This document shows, in pieces, positions 1-6,415 of a stretch of 7,985 nt of DNA. The notes under the pieces were generated by a model, which was not told the DNA's origin, did no database searches, and saw only the letters and a list, made by a program, of their open reading frames with translations. Where the stretch lies: NCBI GenBank assembly GCA_014729615.1, contig WJJQ01000078.1, positions 1-7,985 of the forward strand. The letters run 5' to 3'. The stretch comes from Candidatus Peregrinibacteria bacterium (GTDB lineage Bacteria; Patescibacteriota; Gracilibacteria; UBA1369). The position numbers and the translations under genes were made by a program. Position 1 is the stretch's first letter, and each line of letters begins with the position of its first letter.

Positions 1-255
1 AAACATATCTTCATAGCTTTAATAAGATCAATAATTACATTTGGTTATTATAAGTACAATGACTTATTCATCCCTTGGAATAATCAGAACAAACGTTTTT
101 ATCACGCCTTTACACCAAATGAGTTAAAACAATTATTTAGAAATGTAAACTTTAAAAATATAAAAATATTTGGTATATCAAAAAAAGGTATTACAAAGCC
201 TGCAAACGGCAGAGACTTCTTAATAAAAGCAAATAAACATGAAAAAAAGATTTAA
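1..255 (+). CDS. Probable class I SAM-dependent methyltransferase, C-terminal end only (5' end outside window)
   Basis: An open frame enters from the left edge and gives 84 codons before TAA at 253-255. The visible part reads IPWNN (24-28), then RFYHAFTPNELKQLF (32-46), then a short strand-like segment and NGRDFLIKA near the end. A Trp-containing turn followed by R-[FY]-YH-x-F-[ST]-x-x-EL is the C-terminal signature of Trm9/ALKBH8-like and related Methyltransf_11 proteins, and it is common in Patescibacteria. The SAM-binding glycine motif would lie upstream and is not visible, so the substrate (tRNA, sugar or small molecule) cannot be stated. Its last 17 bases overlap the start of the next gene, which points to one transcript and translational coupling with a glycan-synthesis enzyme. 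That coupling slightly favours a glycan or lipid-carrier role over tRNA modification, but this is weak inference. Confidence 0.6.
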   Translation, partial: KHIFIALIRSIITFGYYKYNDLFIPWNNQNKRFYHAFTPNELKQLFRNVNFKNIKIFGISKKGITKPANGRDFLIKANKHEKKI

Positions 256-1066
256 AATTTTGGGAATACCTTTCGACGCTGTTTCTGAAGAAGATGCATT
301 AAAAGTTTGCCTAAAAGCTTTAAAAATAAAATTTCGCAAAGCTTTTTTTATCGCCACGCCGAACCCCGAAATGTTACTTGCCGCTAAAAATAATAAAAAG
401 TTTAAAACTATTCTTCGTAATTCAGATTTAAATATACCAGATGGCATAGGGATTATTTGGGCTAACTATTTCTTATTGAAAGCCAATAAGTACAAATCCA
501 AAATATTTAAAATTTTATTTGGGATTATAAGTCTCTTTAAACTTTTAATCAATAAAGGAAAACTAAGATCTGCATTGCCCATGCGCGTCACGGGTACGGA
601 TTTAATGCATTCATTTTGTCAAAAAATAGATGGAAATACTCCGATTTTTTTACTCGGAGCGCAAAAAGAAGTATCTGAAAAAGTTGAAAACACACTTACA
701 GTTGATTATGGCGTAAATATAGTTGGAGTCAATTCTTCCGCAGCAACAACCATCAATGACTTTTATCTTAGAAATTTGATAAACGAAAGCAAAGCACAGG
801 TTTTATTTGTAGCATTTGGCGCGCCCAAACAAGAATTATGGCTTAATCGCAATTTATCGCATTTAAAACATGTAAAACTTGCCATTGGTGTCGGAGGCGC
901 CTTCGATTTTATTTCCGGCCACGTTAAAAGGGCACCGGCATGGATGCGTAAAATAGGATTGGAATGGCTTTTCAGACTTTTAATTCAGCCATCACGAATC
1001 AAACGTATTTATAACGCCACAATACGATTTCCTTATCAAGTTATTAAATCCAGCTTTCAGAATTAA
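239..1066 (+). CDS. wecG: WecG/TagA/CpsF family glycosyltransferase (GT26)
   Basis: This 275-residue protein belongs to the family that transfers a sugar, ManNAc or ManNAcA in characterised members, from a UDP donor to an undecaprenyl-diphosphate-linked GlcNAc on the inner membrane face. It thereby starts wall teichoic acid, enterobacterial common antigen or capsule chains. Family motifs appear in order: TPNPEMLLAA (40-49), PDGIGIIWA (67-75), RVTGTDLM (116-123), FGAPKQELW (193-201), GVGGAFDF (217-224), and the C-terminal GLEWLFRL with PSRIKRI, the basic membrane-contact appendage. Asp68 aligns with the proposed catalytic Asp of TagA. Residues 76-113 carry a hydrophobic and basic insertion (FKILFGIISLFKLLI) longer than the short linker usual there, perhaps an extra membrane-contact element. 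The start is the first ATG after an in-frame TAA at 224-226; no Shine-Dalgarno is seen. The family is clear, but donor and acceptor are not determinable. Confidence 0.93.
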   Translation: MKKRFKILGIPFDAVSEEDALKVCLKALKIKFRKAFFIATPNPEMLLAAKNNKKFKTILRNSDLNIPDGIGIIWANYFLLKANKYKSKIFKILFGIISLFKLLINKGKLRSALPMRVTGTDLMHSFCQKIDGNTPIFLLGAQKEVSEKVENTLTVDYGVNIVGVNSSAATTINDFYLRNLINESKAQVLFVAFGAPKQELWLNRNLSHLKHVKLAIGVGGAFDFISGHVKRAPAWMRKIGLEWLFRLLIQPSRIKRIYNATIRFPYQVIKSSFQN

Positions 1067-1071
1067 TTATT

Positions 1072-1485
1072 TTATTTCCTTCTTCGCGGCTTTCTGCCTT
1101 TGGGTTTTATTTCTATTTCTTCATCAAACGGCTCATAATATTCTTCGTCGAAATCCTCTTCCTCGTCGTACCATTCTTGTTGCTTCTTTTTCTTTTTATT
1201 CTTTCCCAACATACTTAAAAACGGCTTTAAAACTTCCATAACTTGACCAACCATACCAATAGGTCTAACAACATAATCACTGATATGTTCAGTTACTTCA
1301 TGAACTCGCGTAGAAATTTTCGCTATATTTTCATTCACTACATTTGCCGTTTCTTTAACGCTTGAAGTAGTATCAGCAACATCTTTCAGAATTCTTATTA
1401 AATGATAAATAGCAACCACAATAAAAATTGCCAATAATATAACCGCTCCCCCCAGTGACCAATATAAAAAATCCAAAGACTCCAT
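1072..1485 (-). CDS. Small single-pass membrane protein with coiled-coil-like stalk and charged tail
   Basis: I do not recognise a named family; the layout resembles DUF948-type proteins. The 137 residues comprise a short N-terminus, one strong membrane helix (about 9-31), and an amphipathic helical stalk (about 32-75, rich in V/I/T/K/E with regularly spaced hydrophobics). Next is a hydrophobic patch, VMEVLKPFLSML (82-93), then a basic run KNKKKKK (95-101). A strongly acidic block (104-125, mostly D/E/Y) and a basic end, KGRKPRRRK, close the protein. Such charge blocks suggest a disordered tail that could bind nucleic acid, ribosomes or another protein, but that is inference. It starts 10 bases after the gatB stop, so it is very likely co-transcribed with gatB. 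Its stop lies only 5 bases from the convergent wecG stop. There is no Shine-Dalgarno upstream. Confidence 0.75.
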   Translation of the reverse strand: MESLDFLYWSLGGAVILLAIFIVVAIYHLIRILKDVADTTSSVKETANVVNENIAKISTRVHEVTEHISDYVVRPIGMVGQVMEVLKPFLSMLGKNKKKKKQQEWYDEEEDFDEEYYEPFDEEIEIKPKGRKPRRRK

Positions 1486-1495
1486 AATTTAATAT

Positions 1496-2938
1496 TTATG
1501 ATATAAGTTTTTTTAATATTTCCTGCGCTACCTTGGCATTTGCCTGCCCCTTGGTTTTTTTCATAACCTGTCCCACCAAAAAGAAGAACGCTTGCTCTTT
1601 ACCGTTTTTATAGTCTTCAATAACATTTACATTTTCTTTAACCACATCATCACAAATTTGTTCTAATTCACCTGTATCGCTCATTTGCGATAAACTCTTC
1701 TCTTCTACTATTTTTTCAGGATCACTGCCTGTTTCAAACATTTCTTCTATCACCTCACCTTTAGCTGTGTTCATACTGATCTTTCCTTCATAAACCATAT
1801 TTAGCAATTTAGCCAATGATTCGGCATTTAATTTACAATTTTCAATATTAACCCCATTTTTATTTAAAAGCGCTACAACAATGTTTGCAATAAAACTGGA
1901 TGTTTTCTTTTCTTCACCCGTATTTTTAGCAACTTCTTCATAAAATGTCGCCATATTTTTATCCGCACTTAATAATGCCGCGTCAGCTTCAGACATGCCA
2001 ATATCCGCTATATAACGTTGTTTTTTTTCATGCGGCAATTCTGGTAAACTTGTCTTGATTTTATCAATAAAATCACTTTTAACTATCACAGGCGGCAAGT
2101 CCGGTTCGGGGAAATATCTATAATCATCAGAACCTTCTTTTTCTCGCATAAAATATGTCTTTTGCTTTGAGTCATTCCATCCCACCGTTATATCTTTTTC
2201 TAAAGGCCTGCCTGATTCTTCATAAAGTTCTATCTGCCTTGAGATTTCATAATCAATGGCCGCCTCAAGTGATTTAAACGAATTTAGATTTTTAATTTCG
2301 GCCCGTTTATTTAAAACATTTTCACCTTTTTTCCTTATTGACACGCTGGCGTCAAATCTCATCATACCTTTTTCCATATCAGCATGTGACGCGTCAACAT
2401 ATCTCAAAATAGATTGCATTGCCCTTGCATACGTACCCGCTTCTTCCGCTGACTTTATGTCCGGCTCACTGACTATTTCCATTAGAGGAATACCGCTTCT
2501 ATTATAATCACATAACGTTCCATTTTTAACATGAGTCAATTTACCCGCGTCGTCTTCAAGATGCAGCCTCGTTATTCTAATTGTTTTCAATTCATTGTTT
2601 ATATTAATGTCAATTTTACCATTTACGGCCAAAGGTTCATCGAACTGTGATATTTGATATCCCTTTGGCAAATCCGGATAAAAATAGTTTTTTCGATCGA
2701 ACTTTGAATATTCGGGAACCACGCATTTTAAAGCCAAACTGGCCTGAATTCCCTTATTAACCGCTTCAATGTTAGTTACGGGCAGTTGACCCGGAAACCC
2801 CATACATATCGGACATGTATTTTGATTAGGTTCCGCATTAAACGCATCACTACTGCACTTACAAAACATTTTAGACTTTGATGCCACTTGCGCATGTATT
2901 TCCAGTCCTATTACAGCTTCAAAATTATTGTCAGTCAT
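1496..2938 (-). CDS. gatB: Aspartyl/glutamyl-tRNA(Asn/Gln) amidotransferase subunit B (GatB)
   Basis: GatB is the kinase/tRNA-binding subunit of GatCAB. It phosphorylates the side chain of Glu-tRNA(Gln) or Asp-tRNA(Asn), which is then amidated with ammonia supplied by GatA. The 480-residue length is normal. Visible signatures are GLEIHAQV (11-18), a four-cysteine zinc-type site (C26, C28, C42, C45) within KMFCKC and CPICMGFPGQLP, NYFYPDLPKGYQISQ (84-98), HLEDDAGK (126-133), CDYNRSGIPLMEIVSEPD (143-160), AEIKNLNS (213-220) and DYRYFPEPDLPP (272-283). The helical and YqeY-like tail domains occupy about 295-480. Residues 193-201 read MRFDASVSI where many GatB proteins have R-x-D-x-N-[VI]-S, a mild variant. 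gatA and gatC are not adjacent, so they must lie elsewhere. A promoter sits immediately upstream, and the small membrane-protein gene follows 10 bases after the stop. Confidence 0.98.
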   Translation of the reverse strand: MTDNNFEAVIGLEIHAQVASKSKMFCKCSSDAFNAEPNQNTCPICMGFPGQLPVTNIEAVNKGIQASLALKCVVPEYSKFDRKNYFYPDLPKGYQISQFDEPLAVNGKIDININNELKTIRITRLHLEDDAGKLTHVKNGTLCDYNRSGIPLMEIVSEPDIKSAEEAGTYARAMQSILRYVDASHADMEKGMMRFDASVSIRKKGENVLNKRAEIKNLNSFKSLEAAIDYEISRQIELYEESGRPLEKDITVGWNDSKQKTYFMREKEGSDDYRYFPEPDLPPVIVKSDFIDKIKTSLPELPHEKKQRYIADIGMSEADAALLSADKNMATFYEEVAKNTGEEKKTSSFIANIVVALLNKNGVNIENCKLNAESLAKLLNMVYEGKISMNTAKGEVIEEMFETGSDPEKIVEEKSLSQMSDTGELEQICDDVVKENVNVIEDYKNGKEQAFFFLVGQVMKKTKGQANAKVAQEILKKLIS

Positions 2939-2951
2939 ATTTTTTTTTATA

Positions 2952-2987
2952 CCTTTATAATATACACTTTATAAGCTCTTTTCTCAA
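2952..2987 (-). promoter_or_regulatory. Candidate sigma-70-type promoter for gatB
   Basis: Read on the minus strand, TTGAGA (2987-2982) is followed after exactly 17 bases by TATATT (2964-2959). The likely transcription start near 2952 would leave a leader of only about 14 bases before the gatB ATG at 2938. The promoter fills most of the 53-base gap between the preceding 135-residue gene and gatB, so gatB can be transcribed independently of the two membrane-protein genes upstream. An AAAGG stretch about 13 bases before the ATG is the only weak Shine-Dalgarno-like sequence, and it may be too far from the start to work. Confidence 0.55.
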
Positions 2988-2991
2988 CAGT

Positions 2992-3399
2992 TTACAGCCC
3001 CAAATCTTTAAAAGCCCTTAAATAAACATTCATATTTTTTTTAAAATCATGTTCACTTATTTTATAATCCATTTCATGCGCGATTTTATTGCGTATCTTA
3101 TGTGCATGCCACAGGCTGTTATAATCTTTTATCAATCCGCTTGAATTCTTCAGCATTTCGCCCGTAGTACCTTTAAGACCGTTCATTTTCAATAAATTTG
3201 TTAAAATTATGTCCAATTCAATCATTCCCCTATTTTTATCTCCATTTTTTAATTTCTGTATTTTTTCTTCAATTAACATTCTTGTTTTCGCACTGATTCG
3301 ACGCTTTTTTCTTGTTAAATTATTAATCTCAACAACTGTAAAAATGAATACTATAAATCCAACTAATCCAATGATTATATAAATTGTATTGTTATCCAT
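2992..3399 (-). CDS. Membrane-anchored small helical protein with HEPN-like RNxxxH motif
   Basis: This 135-residue protein has an N-terminal membrane helix (about 5-24), a basic stop-transfer segment (TRKKRR, 29-34), and an all-helical soluble domain (about 38-135). The domain contains LDIILTNLLKMNGLKGTTGEML (62-83) and LWHAHKIRNKIAHE (96-109). R103-N-x-x-x-H108 matches the R-[N/D]-x(4-6)-H core of HEPN domains, and the preceding helix with Asp63 and the following DYKIS fit the HEPN/DUF4145-like pattern. HEPN proteins include metal-independent RNases of toxin and defence systems as well as non-catalytic forms. Activity here is only inferred, and I cannot exclude a structural role. The gene starts inside the end of the PH-domain gene (8-base overlap, ATGGATAA), so the two are translationally coupled. 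The orientation predicts a cytoplasmic helical domain. Confidence 0.72.
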   Translation of the reverse strand: MDNNTIYIIIGLVGFIVFIFTVVEINNLTRKKRRISAKTRMLIEEKIQKLKNGDKNRGMIELDIILTNLLKMNGLKGTTGEMLKNSSGLIKDYNSLWHAHKIRNKIAHEMDYKISEHDFKKNMNVYLRAFKDLGL

Positions 3400-3970
3400 T
3401 ATCTTTATCGTTAGCGTGATTTTGCAACATTGACACCAGCAACTCTTTTAAAGTTTCGGAATCTTTGAATTTCTGGTCTTGATTAAAATGTTCGATATAA
3501 TATGTAATTATTCGCTCTGCTTTTCTCGGATTCATGCAATCGTCCAAAACAAAAGCATCCATATTACCCGCATTTTGAACAGCCACTCGACCATAATTAA
3601 ACAATACCCGATGAAATTTTCTAACTTCGGTTGTCACGCCACCCGCATTAATATATTCCATTCTTGAAGATGTCCTATCAAAAAAACCATTCCAATAAAT
3701 ATCTACTATTCCGTTTGTTGTTACAAGAATCGAATCGTAATACCATACAGTAAGCACTCTCAATATTCTGATTAAGCTTATAAAAACCCAAATACCTGAT
3801 ATTATCAACAATTCCGGGAATAAATACCATAAACCTATTGGCAATACTAATCCAAAAACAATAATAACAATCAGCTCTTTAAATATGACGATCGGATGCC
3901 TGTGAAAAGCATGTATTATTTTTTCATCATCTTCAAGGTATCCTTTAAACAATGTTTGAGCAATTTTCAT
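3392..3970 (-). CDS. Bacterial PH-domain (bPH2/YdbS-like) membrane protein
   Basis: The 192-residue protein has a short N-terminal segment with LEDDEKIIHAFHRHP (12-26), two membrane helices (about 28-50 and 53-72), then a beta-rich domain at about 78-162. The latter begins YYDSILVTTNGIVDIYW and contains SRMEYINAGGV, FNYGRVAVQNAG, and a closing helix NPRKAERIITYYI. The order of double hairpin helix, 'D-x-x-VT-x-x-x-[IL]' strand and central 'I..V' strand is that of bacterial PH-like (bPH2, YdbS/YdbT) proteins. These are common in Patescibacteria and their function is mostly unknown. A hydrophilic tail (163-192) follows and overlaps the next gene by 8 bases. It heads the minus-strand cluster with a probable promoter at 3996-4002. 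Family assignment is fairly secure; a specific role cannot be given. Confidence 0.8.
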   Translation of the reverse strand: MKIAQTLFKGYLEDDEKIIHAFHRHPIVIFKELIVIIVFGLVLPIGLWYLFPELLIISGIWVFISLIRILRVLTVWYYDSILVTTNGIVDIYWNGFFDRTSSRMEYINAGGVTTEVRKFHRVLFNYGRVAVQNAGNMDAFVLDDCMNPRKAERIITYYIEHFNQDQKFKDSETLKELLVSMLQNHANDKDNG

Positions 3971-4064
3971 GCTATATTTCTATTAATTCTTTTATAATTA
4001 TACCCTATAAGACTTGTAAAGAAAGATCAAAAAAGGTAGCATACCGAATGCGTTAATTTTTTTT
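3971..4064. promoter_or_regulatory. Divergent promoter region between PH-protein gene and lepB
   Basis: The 94-base gap separates divergent genes. TATAATTATA at 3993-4002 is its own reverse complement, so it offers a consensus TATAAT -10 on both strands (plus 3993-3998; minus 4002-3997). For the minus-strand gene this would give a leader of about 20 bases to the ATG at 3970. No good -35 accompanies either copy. A second plus-strand option is TTGTAA (4014-4019), 17 bases, TAGCAT (4037-4042), giving a start about 15 bases before the lepB ATG. No Shine-Dalgarno precedes either gene. Confidence 0.45.
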
Positions 4065-4871
4065 ATGGATAATGAAACCAATGAAAATTCGGACCAGGAA
4101 AAGAACGATACGTTTGATGAAATAATCCATGACAAAAAAGTTTTGGAAGATTCAGAGAAAACATTCACTCCCGGCCCCGTAGGAAGAGTCCTTGGAAACA
4201 ACAAAAAAAAATACAAAACCGCGCTGGCTTTCTGGTTCGATATTGTTTTGAACCTTATTATTATTATTGGTCTGGTACTTGTGATACGCACATACTTAAT
4301 ATCACCATTTCAGGTTTATGGGTCTTCCATGTGTGATACCTTCAATAATTTTAACGGTACCTGCAGTAATGGTTATGGTGAATATTTGATAGTGAATAAG
4401 TTAGGATTTCAAAACTTTTTCGGATACCAGGTCGGACTGCCAAAACGCGGAGATATTGTAGTTTTTCATCCGCCACATAATCCGTCTGAATTTTTTATTA
4501 AGAGAATTATTGGACTACCCGGGGAAACAATAAGGTTGATTGATGATAATGTGGTTATTTTTAATGACGAACACCCTGAGGGATGGGAAATTGACGAACC
4601 ATATTTAAACGAAAAAAACTCTGGTAACACTAAAGCAAGACCCAACCTTGGAAGTGTTTTTGAAATACCCGACGACAGTTATTTTGTTTTGGGAGATAAC
4701 AGAACCGGCAGTTCAGATTCAAGATCTTGCTTTGCTGACGCAAAACTTGTTGGAAACTGTTTTGAAAACAATAACAGCGCTTATTTAAACATGAGCCATA
4801 TTCAGGGCAAAGCAGCTGTTGTTTTATGGCCGTTAAACAAAATTACAACTATAAAGAGACCTGAATATTAA
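4065..4871 (+). CDS. lepB: Signal peptidase I
   Basis: Signal peptidase I is a membrane serine protease with a Ser-Lys dyad that removes signal peptides from exported proteins on the outer face of the cytoplasmic membrane. The protein has a hydrophilic acidic cytoplasmic N-terminus (1-53), one membrane helix (about 56-76), then the catalytic domain. Box B is QVYGSSMCDTF (83-93), with Ser88 as the nucleophile. PKRGDIVVF (126-134) and FFIKRIIGLPGE (143-154) carry Lys146, the general base. GDNRTGSSDSR (210-220) is box E. The Pro usual after S-M-x is replaced by Asp. Four cysteines (90, 100, 222, 232) flank boxes B and E, a pattern I associate with CPR signal peptidases. The start is the only Met before Met89, and an in-frame TAA lies at 4017-4019. 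No obvious hairpin terminator follows the stop. Confidence 0.97.
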   Translation: MDNETNENSDQEKNDTFDEIIHDKKVLEDSEKTFTPGPVGRVLGNNKKKYKTALAFWFDIVLNLIIIIGLVLVIRTYLISPFQVYGSSMCDTFNNFNGTCSNGYGEYLIVNKLGFQNFFGYQVGLPKRGDIVVFHPPHNPSEFFIKRIIGLPGETIRLIDDNVVIFNDEHPEGWEIDEPYLNEKNSGNTKARPNLGSVFEIPDDSYFVLGDNRTGSSDSRSCFADAKLVGNCFENNNSAYLNMSHIQGKAAVVLWPLNKITTIKRPEY

Positions 4872-4932
4872 TTTGTAATATTTACGGCTTTTTTGAATTA
4901 ATTAAAAACGACTTTAAAATATAAAATTAACC

Positions 4933-4961
4933 TTGACATATTATATATTGATTTGTAATAT
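4933..4961 (+). promoter_or_regulatory. Strong sigma-70-type promoter for the exported coiled-coil protein gene
   Basis: A perfect TTGACA at 4933-4938 is followed by exactly 17 bases and TAATAT at 4956-4961. The predicted start near 4968 gives a leader of about 37 bases to the ATG at 5005. It lies in the 133-base gap after lepB, which otherwise holds only very AT-rich sequence without a convincing terminator or other ORF. This is the closest match to the housekeeping consensus in the window and implies separate, probably high, expression of the downstream gene. Confidence 0.7.
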
Positions 4962-5004
4962 CTCATCTTAAATGTATAAAAATAACTAAATAACCAACAA
5001 TACT

Positions 5005-5979
5005 ATGTCTAAATCGTTAAATAGATTAGCTTCAATTGCCGTATTGGCGGGCGCTACATCCGTCGGTTGCCAAAAACCCGCTGAAACTACAAATGAAGTC
5101 AGCCAAGAAGACACGTCTCAAGTACAGCAAAATATTCTTCAAGAACTAAAAAAGTTAAACAAGCAAAAGCCTGAACCTGCCGGTAACGAAAGTGCTGAAC
5201 CCTCAATTGAAACAAATATTCGACCCGCGACAAAAGCGGAATATGAAAAATTCGCAGCTAGAATGCGCTTAATTTGTGAACAGGAACAAAACGACCATCA
5301 CTGTCGCGGCGGAATGTCTCGCGGTTTCTTTCTTGCAAGAGCAAAAGACGGCAAGTCTTATAACATTTATACGTTTGACCGTGACCATATTGCCACAGTA
5401 GGCGATCTTAATATAACAACAAACAAAAATGCCAACGACGCAAATGTTGTAACATTCGACAAAGAAAAATTTAAAGTGATTATGCCCAAGCATAATGGAC
5501 AAATTAACGCCGGTTCACCAAGTGAACCTCATGAGTTGGCTCTGAACTTTTTTGAAGAACTGACAGCGCCGGAATCAAACGGCAAAAATAACGAAGTTGT
5601 AAATATTGTTCTTCCAACGGAAGTCTCAGGCCAATATGAAGTAAGAAACGATGCGTTTTATGTAAAAGGACATTTACTTGAATCAAATATTGCAACCGAA
5701 CAAGTTAAAACGGCTGCAAAAGCGCAACCTGGCACTAAGAAGTCATTTGTTCCAAAAAACAAAACTAGTAACAAATGGCAACAACAAATGGAACAAGATA
5801 TGGACAATGTAAAAGCAACAGTTGCAAGACACGATGAAGAAATTACTGAACTGAAGGAAACAACTGAAGACAACAGAGCTCTTATCAGGGAGGTTTTATA
5901 TAACACTGACAAAGTTTCAGAAATTACAATCAAGTCGCATCAACAACAAGAAGCTTCCAAATTCAGAAGAACTAAATAA
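5005..5979 (+). CDS. Probable exported or lipid-anchored coiled-coil protein of unknown function
   Basis: I do not recognise this 324-residue protein. The N-terminus (basic MSKSLNR, then hydrophobic LASIAVLAGATSV to 20) is a signal peptide ending at G21-C22. That resembles a lipobox, although position -3 is Ser rather than Leu. Residues 23-75 are a low-complexity E/Q/T/P/N linker with a short helix (QQNILQELKKLNKQ). The central part (about 76-230) looks folded, with C91 and C100 as a possible disulfide and the strands FFLARAKDGKSYNIYTFDRD (108-127). It also has a helix HELALNFFEEL (176-186). A K/P-rich linker follows, then a charged helical coiled coil (about 258-310) with hydrophobics near V269, V273, I280, L283, I294 and V297. 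Its own strong promoter and shared terminator make it a single-gene unit. The start follows an in-frame TAA at 4987-4989. A role on the cell surface, such as a stalk or envelope contact, is inference only. Confidence 0.75.
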   Translation: MSKSLNRLASIAVLAGATSVGCQKPAETTNEVSQEDTSQVQQNILQELKKLNKQKPEPAGNESAEPSIETNIRPATKAEYEKFAARMRLICEQEQNDHHCRGGMSRGFFLARAKDGKSYNIYTFDRDHIATVGDLNITTNKNANDANVVTFDKEKFKVIMPKHNGQINAGSPSEPHELALNFFEELTAPESNGKNNEVVNIVLPTEVSGQYEVRNDAFYVKGHLLESNIATEQVKTAAKAQPGTKKSFVPKNKTSNKWQQQMEQDMDNVKATVARHDEEITELKETTEDNRALIREVLYNTDKVSEITIKSHQQQEASKFRRTK

Positions 5980-5989
5980 TCCAAACAAT

Positions 5990-6036
5990 AAAAAAATACC
6001 TAAGTGCCGTTTATTAACATAATACGGCACTTTTTT
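5990..6036. terminator. Bidirectional intrinsic terminator between convergent genes
   Basis: AAGTGCCGT (6002-6010) pairs perfectly with ACGGCACTT (6024-6032). The stem can extend by TTAT/ATAA with one bulged T. A run of six T (6031-6036) follows on the plus strand, terminating the exported-protein gene. On the minus strand the same hairpin is followed, five bases later, by a T7 run (complement of A7 at 5990-5996). It can therefore also end the opposing three-gene operon, whose last stop codon (6037-6035) lies inside the T tract. Confidence 0.85.
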
Positions 6037-6415
6037 ATACACTGGATTCATATGCGGCAAAATAAAACTCAACCATTGTCACCACGCCGATTAATAAAAG
6101 CCCTGTCCACCAATTTAAAACTCCCAACAATTGCAATGTCAACGATCCCACTGCTATTGCCGTTAAAAGAACTCCTTGCCTGAATGCCGTATGAATATGA
6201 TTATAATAAACCTCGTTTTTATTAATCCAAACCCTAAAATAAAAACCAATCACCGTAAAAGTACAGGTTAGAGCTACAAATAAACTTATATAAAAAAGAG
6301 CCAGTGATAATCCCATCGTTTCAATCGGATTTAGTTTGTTTATAACGACAATCCATGCGATCCAGCTTACCATGCCGGCACCTCCGATTATTGCTAAATA
6401 CTTATGATGAGACAT
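6035..6415 (-). CDS. Small four-helix integral membrane protein, unknown function
   Basis: The 126 residues are almost entirely membrane helices at about 7-27, 35-60, 82-100 and 102-121. A polar loop sits in the middle (61-80: R-x-W-I-N-K-N-E-V-Y-Y-N-H-I-H-T-A-F-R-Q). The loop ending HTAFRQGVLL, then LQLLGVLNWWTGLLLIGVV and MVEFYF, resembles a recurrent unnamed Patescibacterial membrane protein that I recall having 'RQ...L' and 'WW..LLL' landmarks. No catalytic or transport motif is visible. Its start lies inside the end of the UDG gene (14-base overlap), so it is the last member of that operon. No Shine-Dalgarno is present; only a purine-rich AAAGAAAAG lies upstream. Confidence 0.7.
   Translation of the reverse strand: MSHHKYLAIIGGAGMVSWIAWIVVINKLNPIETMGLSLALFYISLFVALTCTFTVIGFYFRVWINKNEVYYNHIHTAFRQGVLLTAIAVGSLTLQLLGVLNWWTGLLLIGVVTMVEFYFAAYESSV

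Noticed and set aside
1060..1080. Possible terminator between the convergent wecG and 137-residue genes
   Set aside because: Only five bases separate the stops and no hairpin is visible; transcripts probably run into each other.
2256..2507. Plus-strand 83-codon frame antisense to gatB
   Set aside because: It lies fully inside the well-conserved gatB coding region and its translation shows no recognisable domain.
3998..4291. Minus-strand 97-codon frame across the start of lepB
   Set aside because: It covers the divergent promoter region and the lepB 5' end; lepB has clear catalytic motifs and the opposing translation resembles none.
4872..4920. Possible lepB terminator around the TTTTTTGAATTAATTAAAAA stretch
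   Set aside because: The inverted repeat is entirely weak A/T pairing around a short palindrome and lacks a stable GC stem.
4871..4961. Direct repeat ATTTGTAATAT at 4871-4881 and 4951-4961, 80 bases apart
   Set aside because: Eleven all-A/T-rich bases recur easily in this composition; the second copy overlaps the promoter -10 and there is no third copy or operator-like symmetry.
5269..5933. Three minus-strand frames opposite the exported-protein gene
   Set aside because: Their translations are cysteine- and serine-rich products typical of antisense reading, with no start signals, while the plus-strand frame has promoter, signal peptide and terminator.
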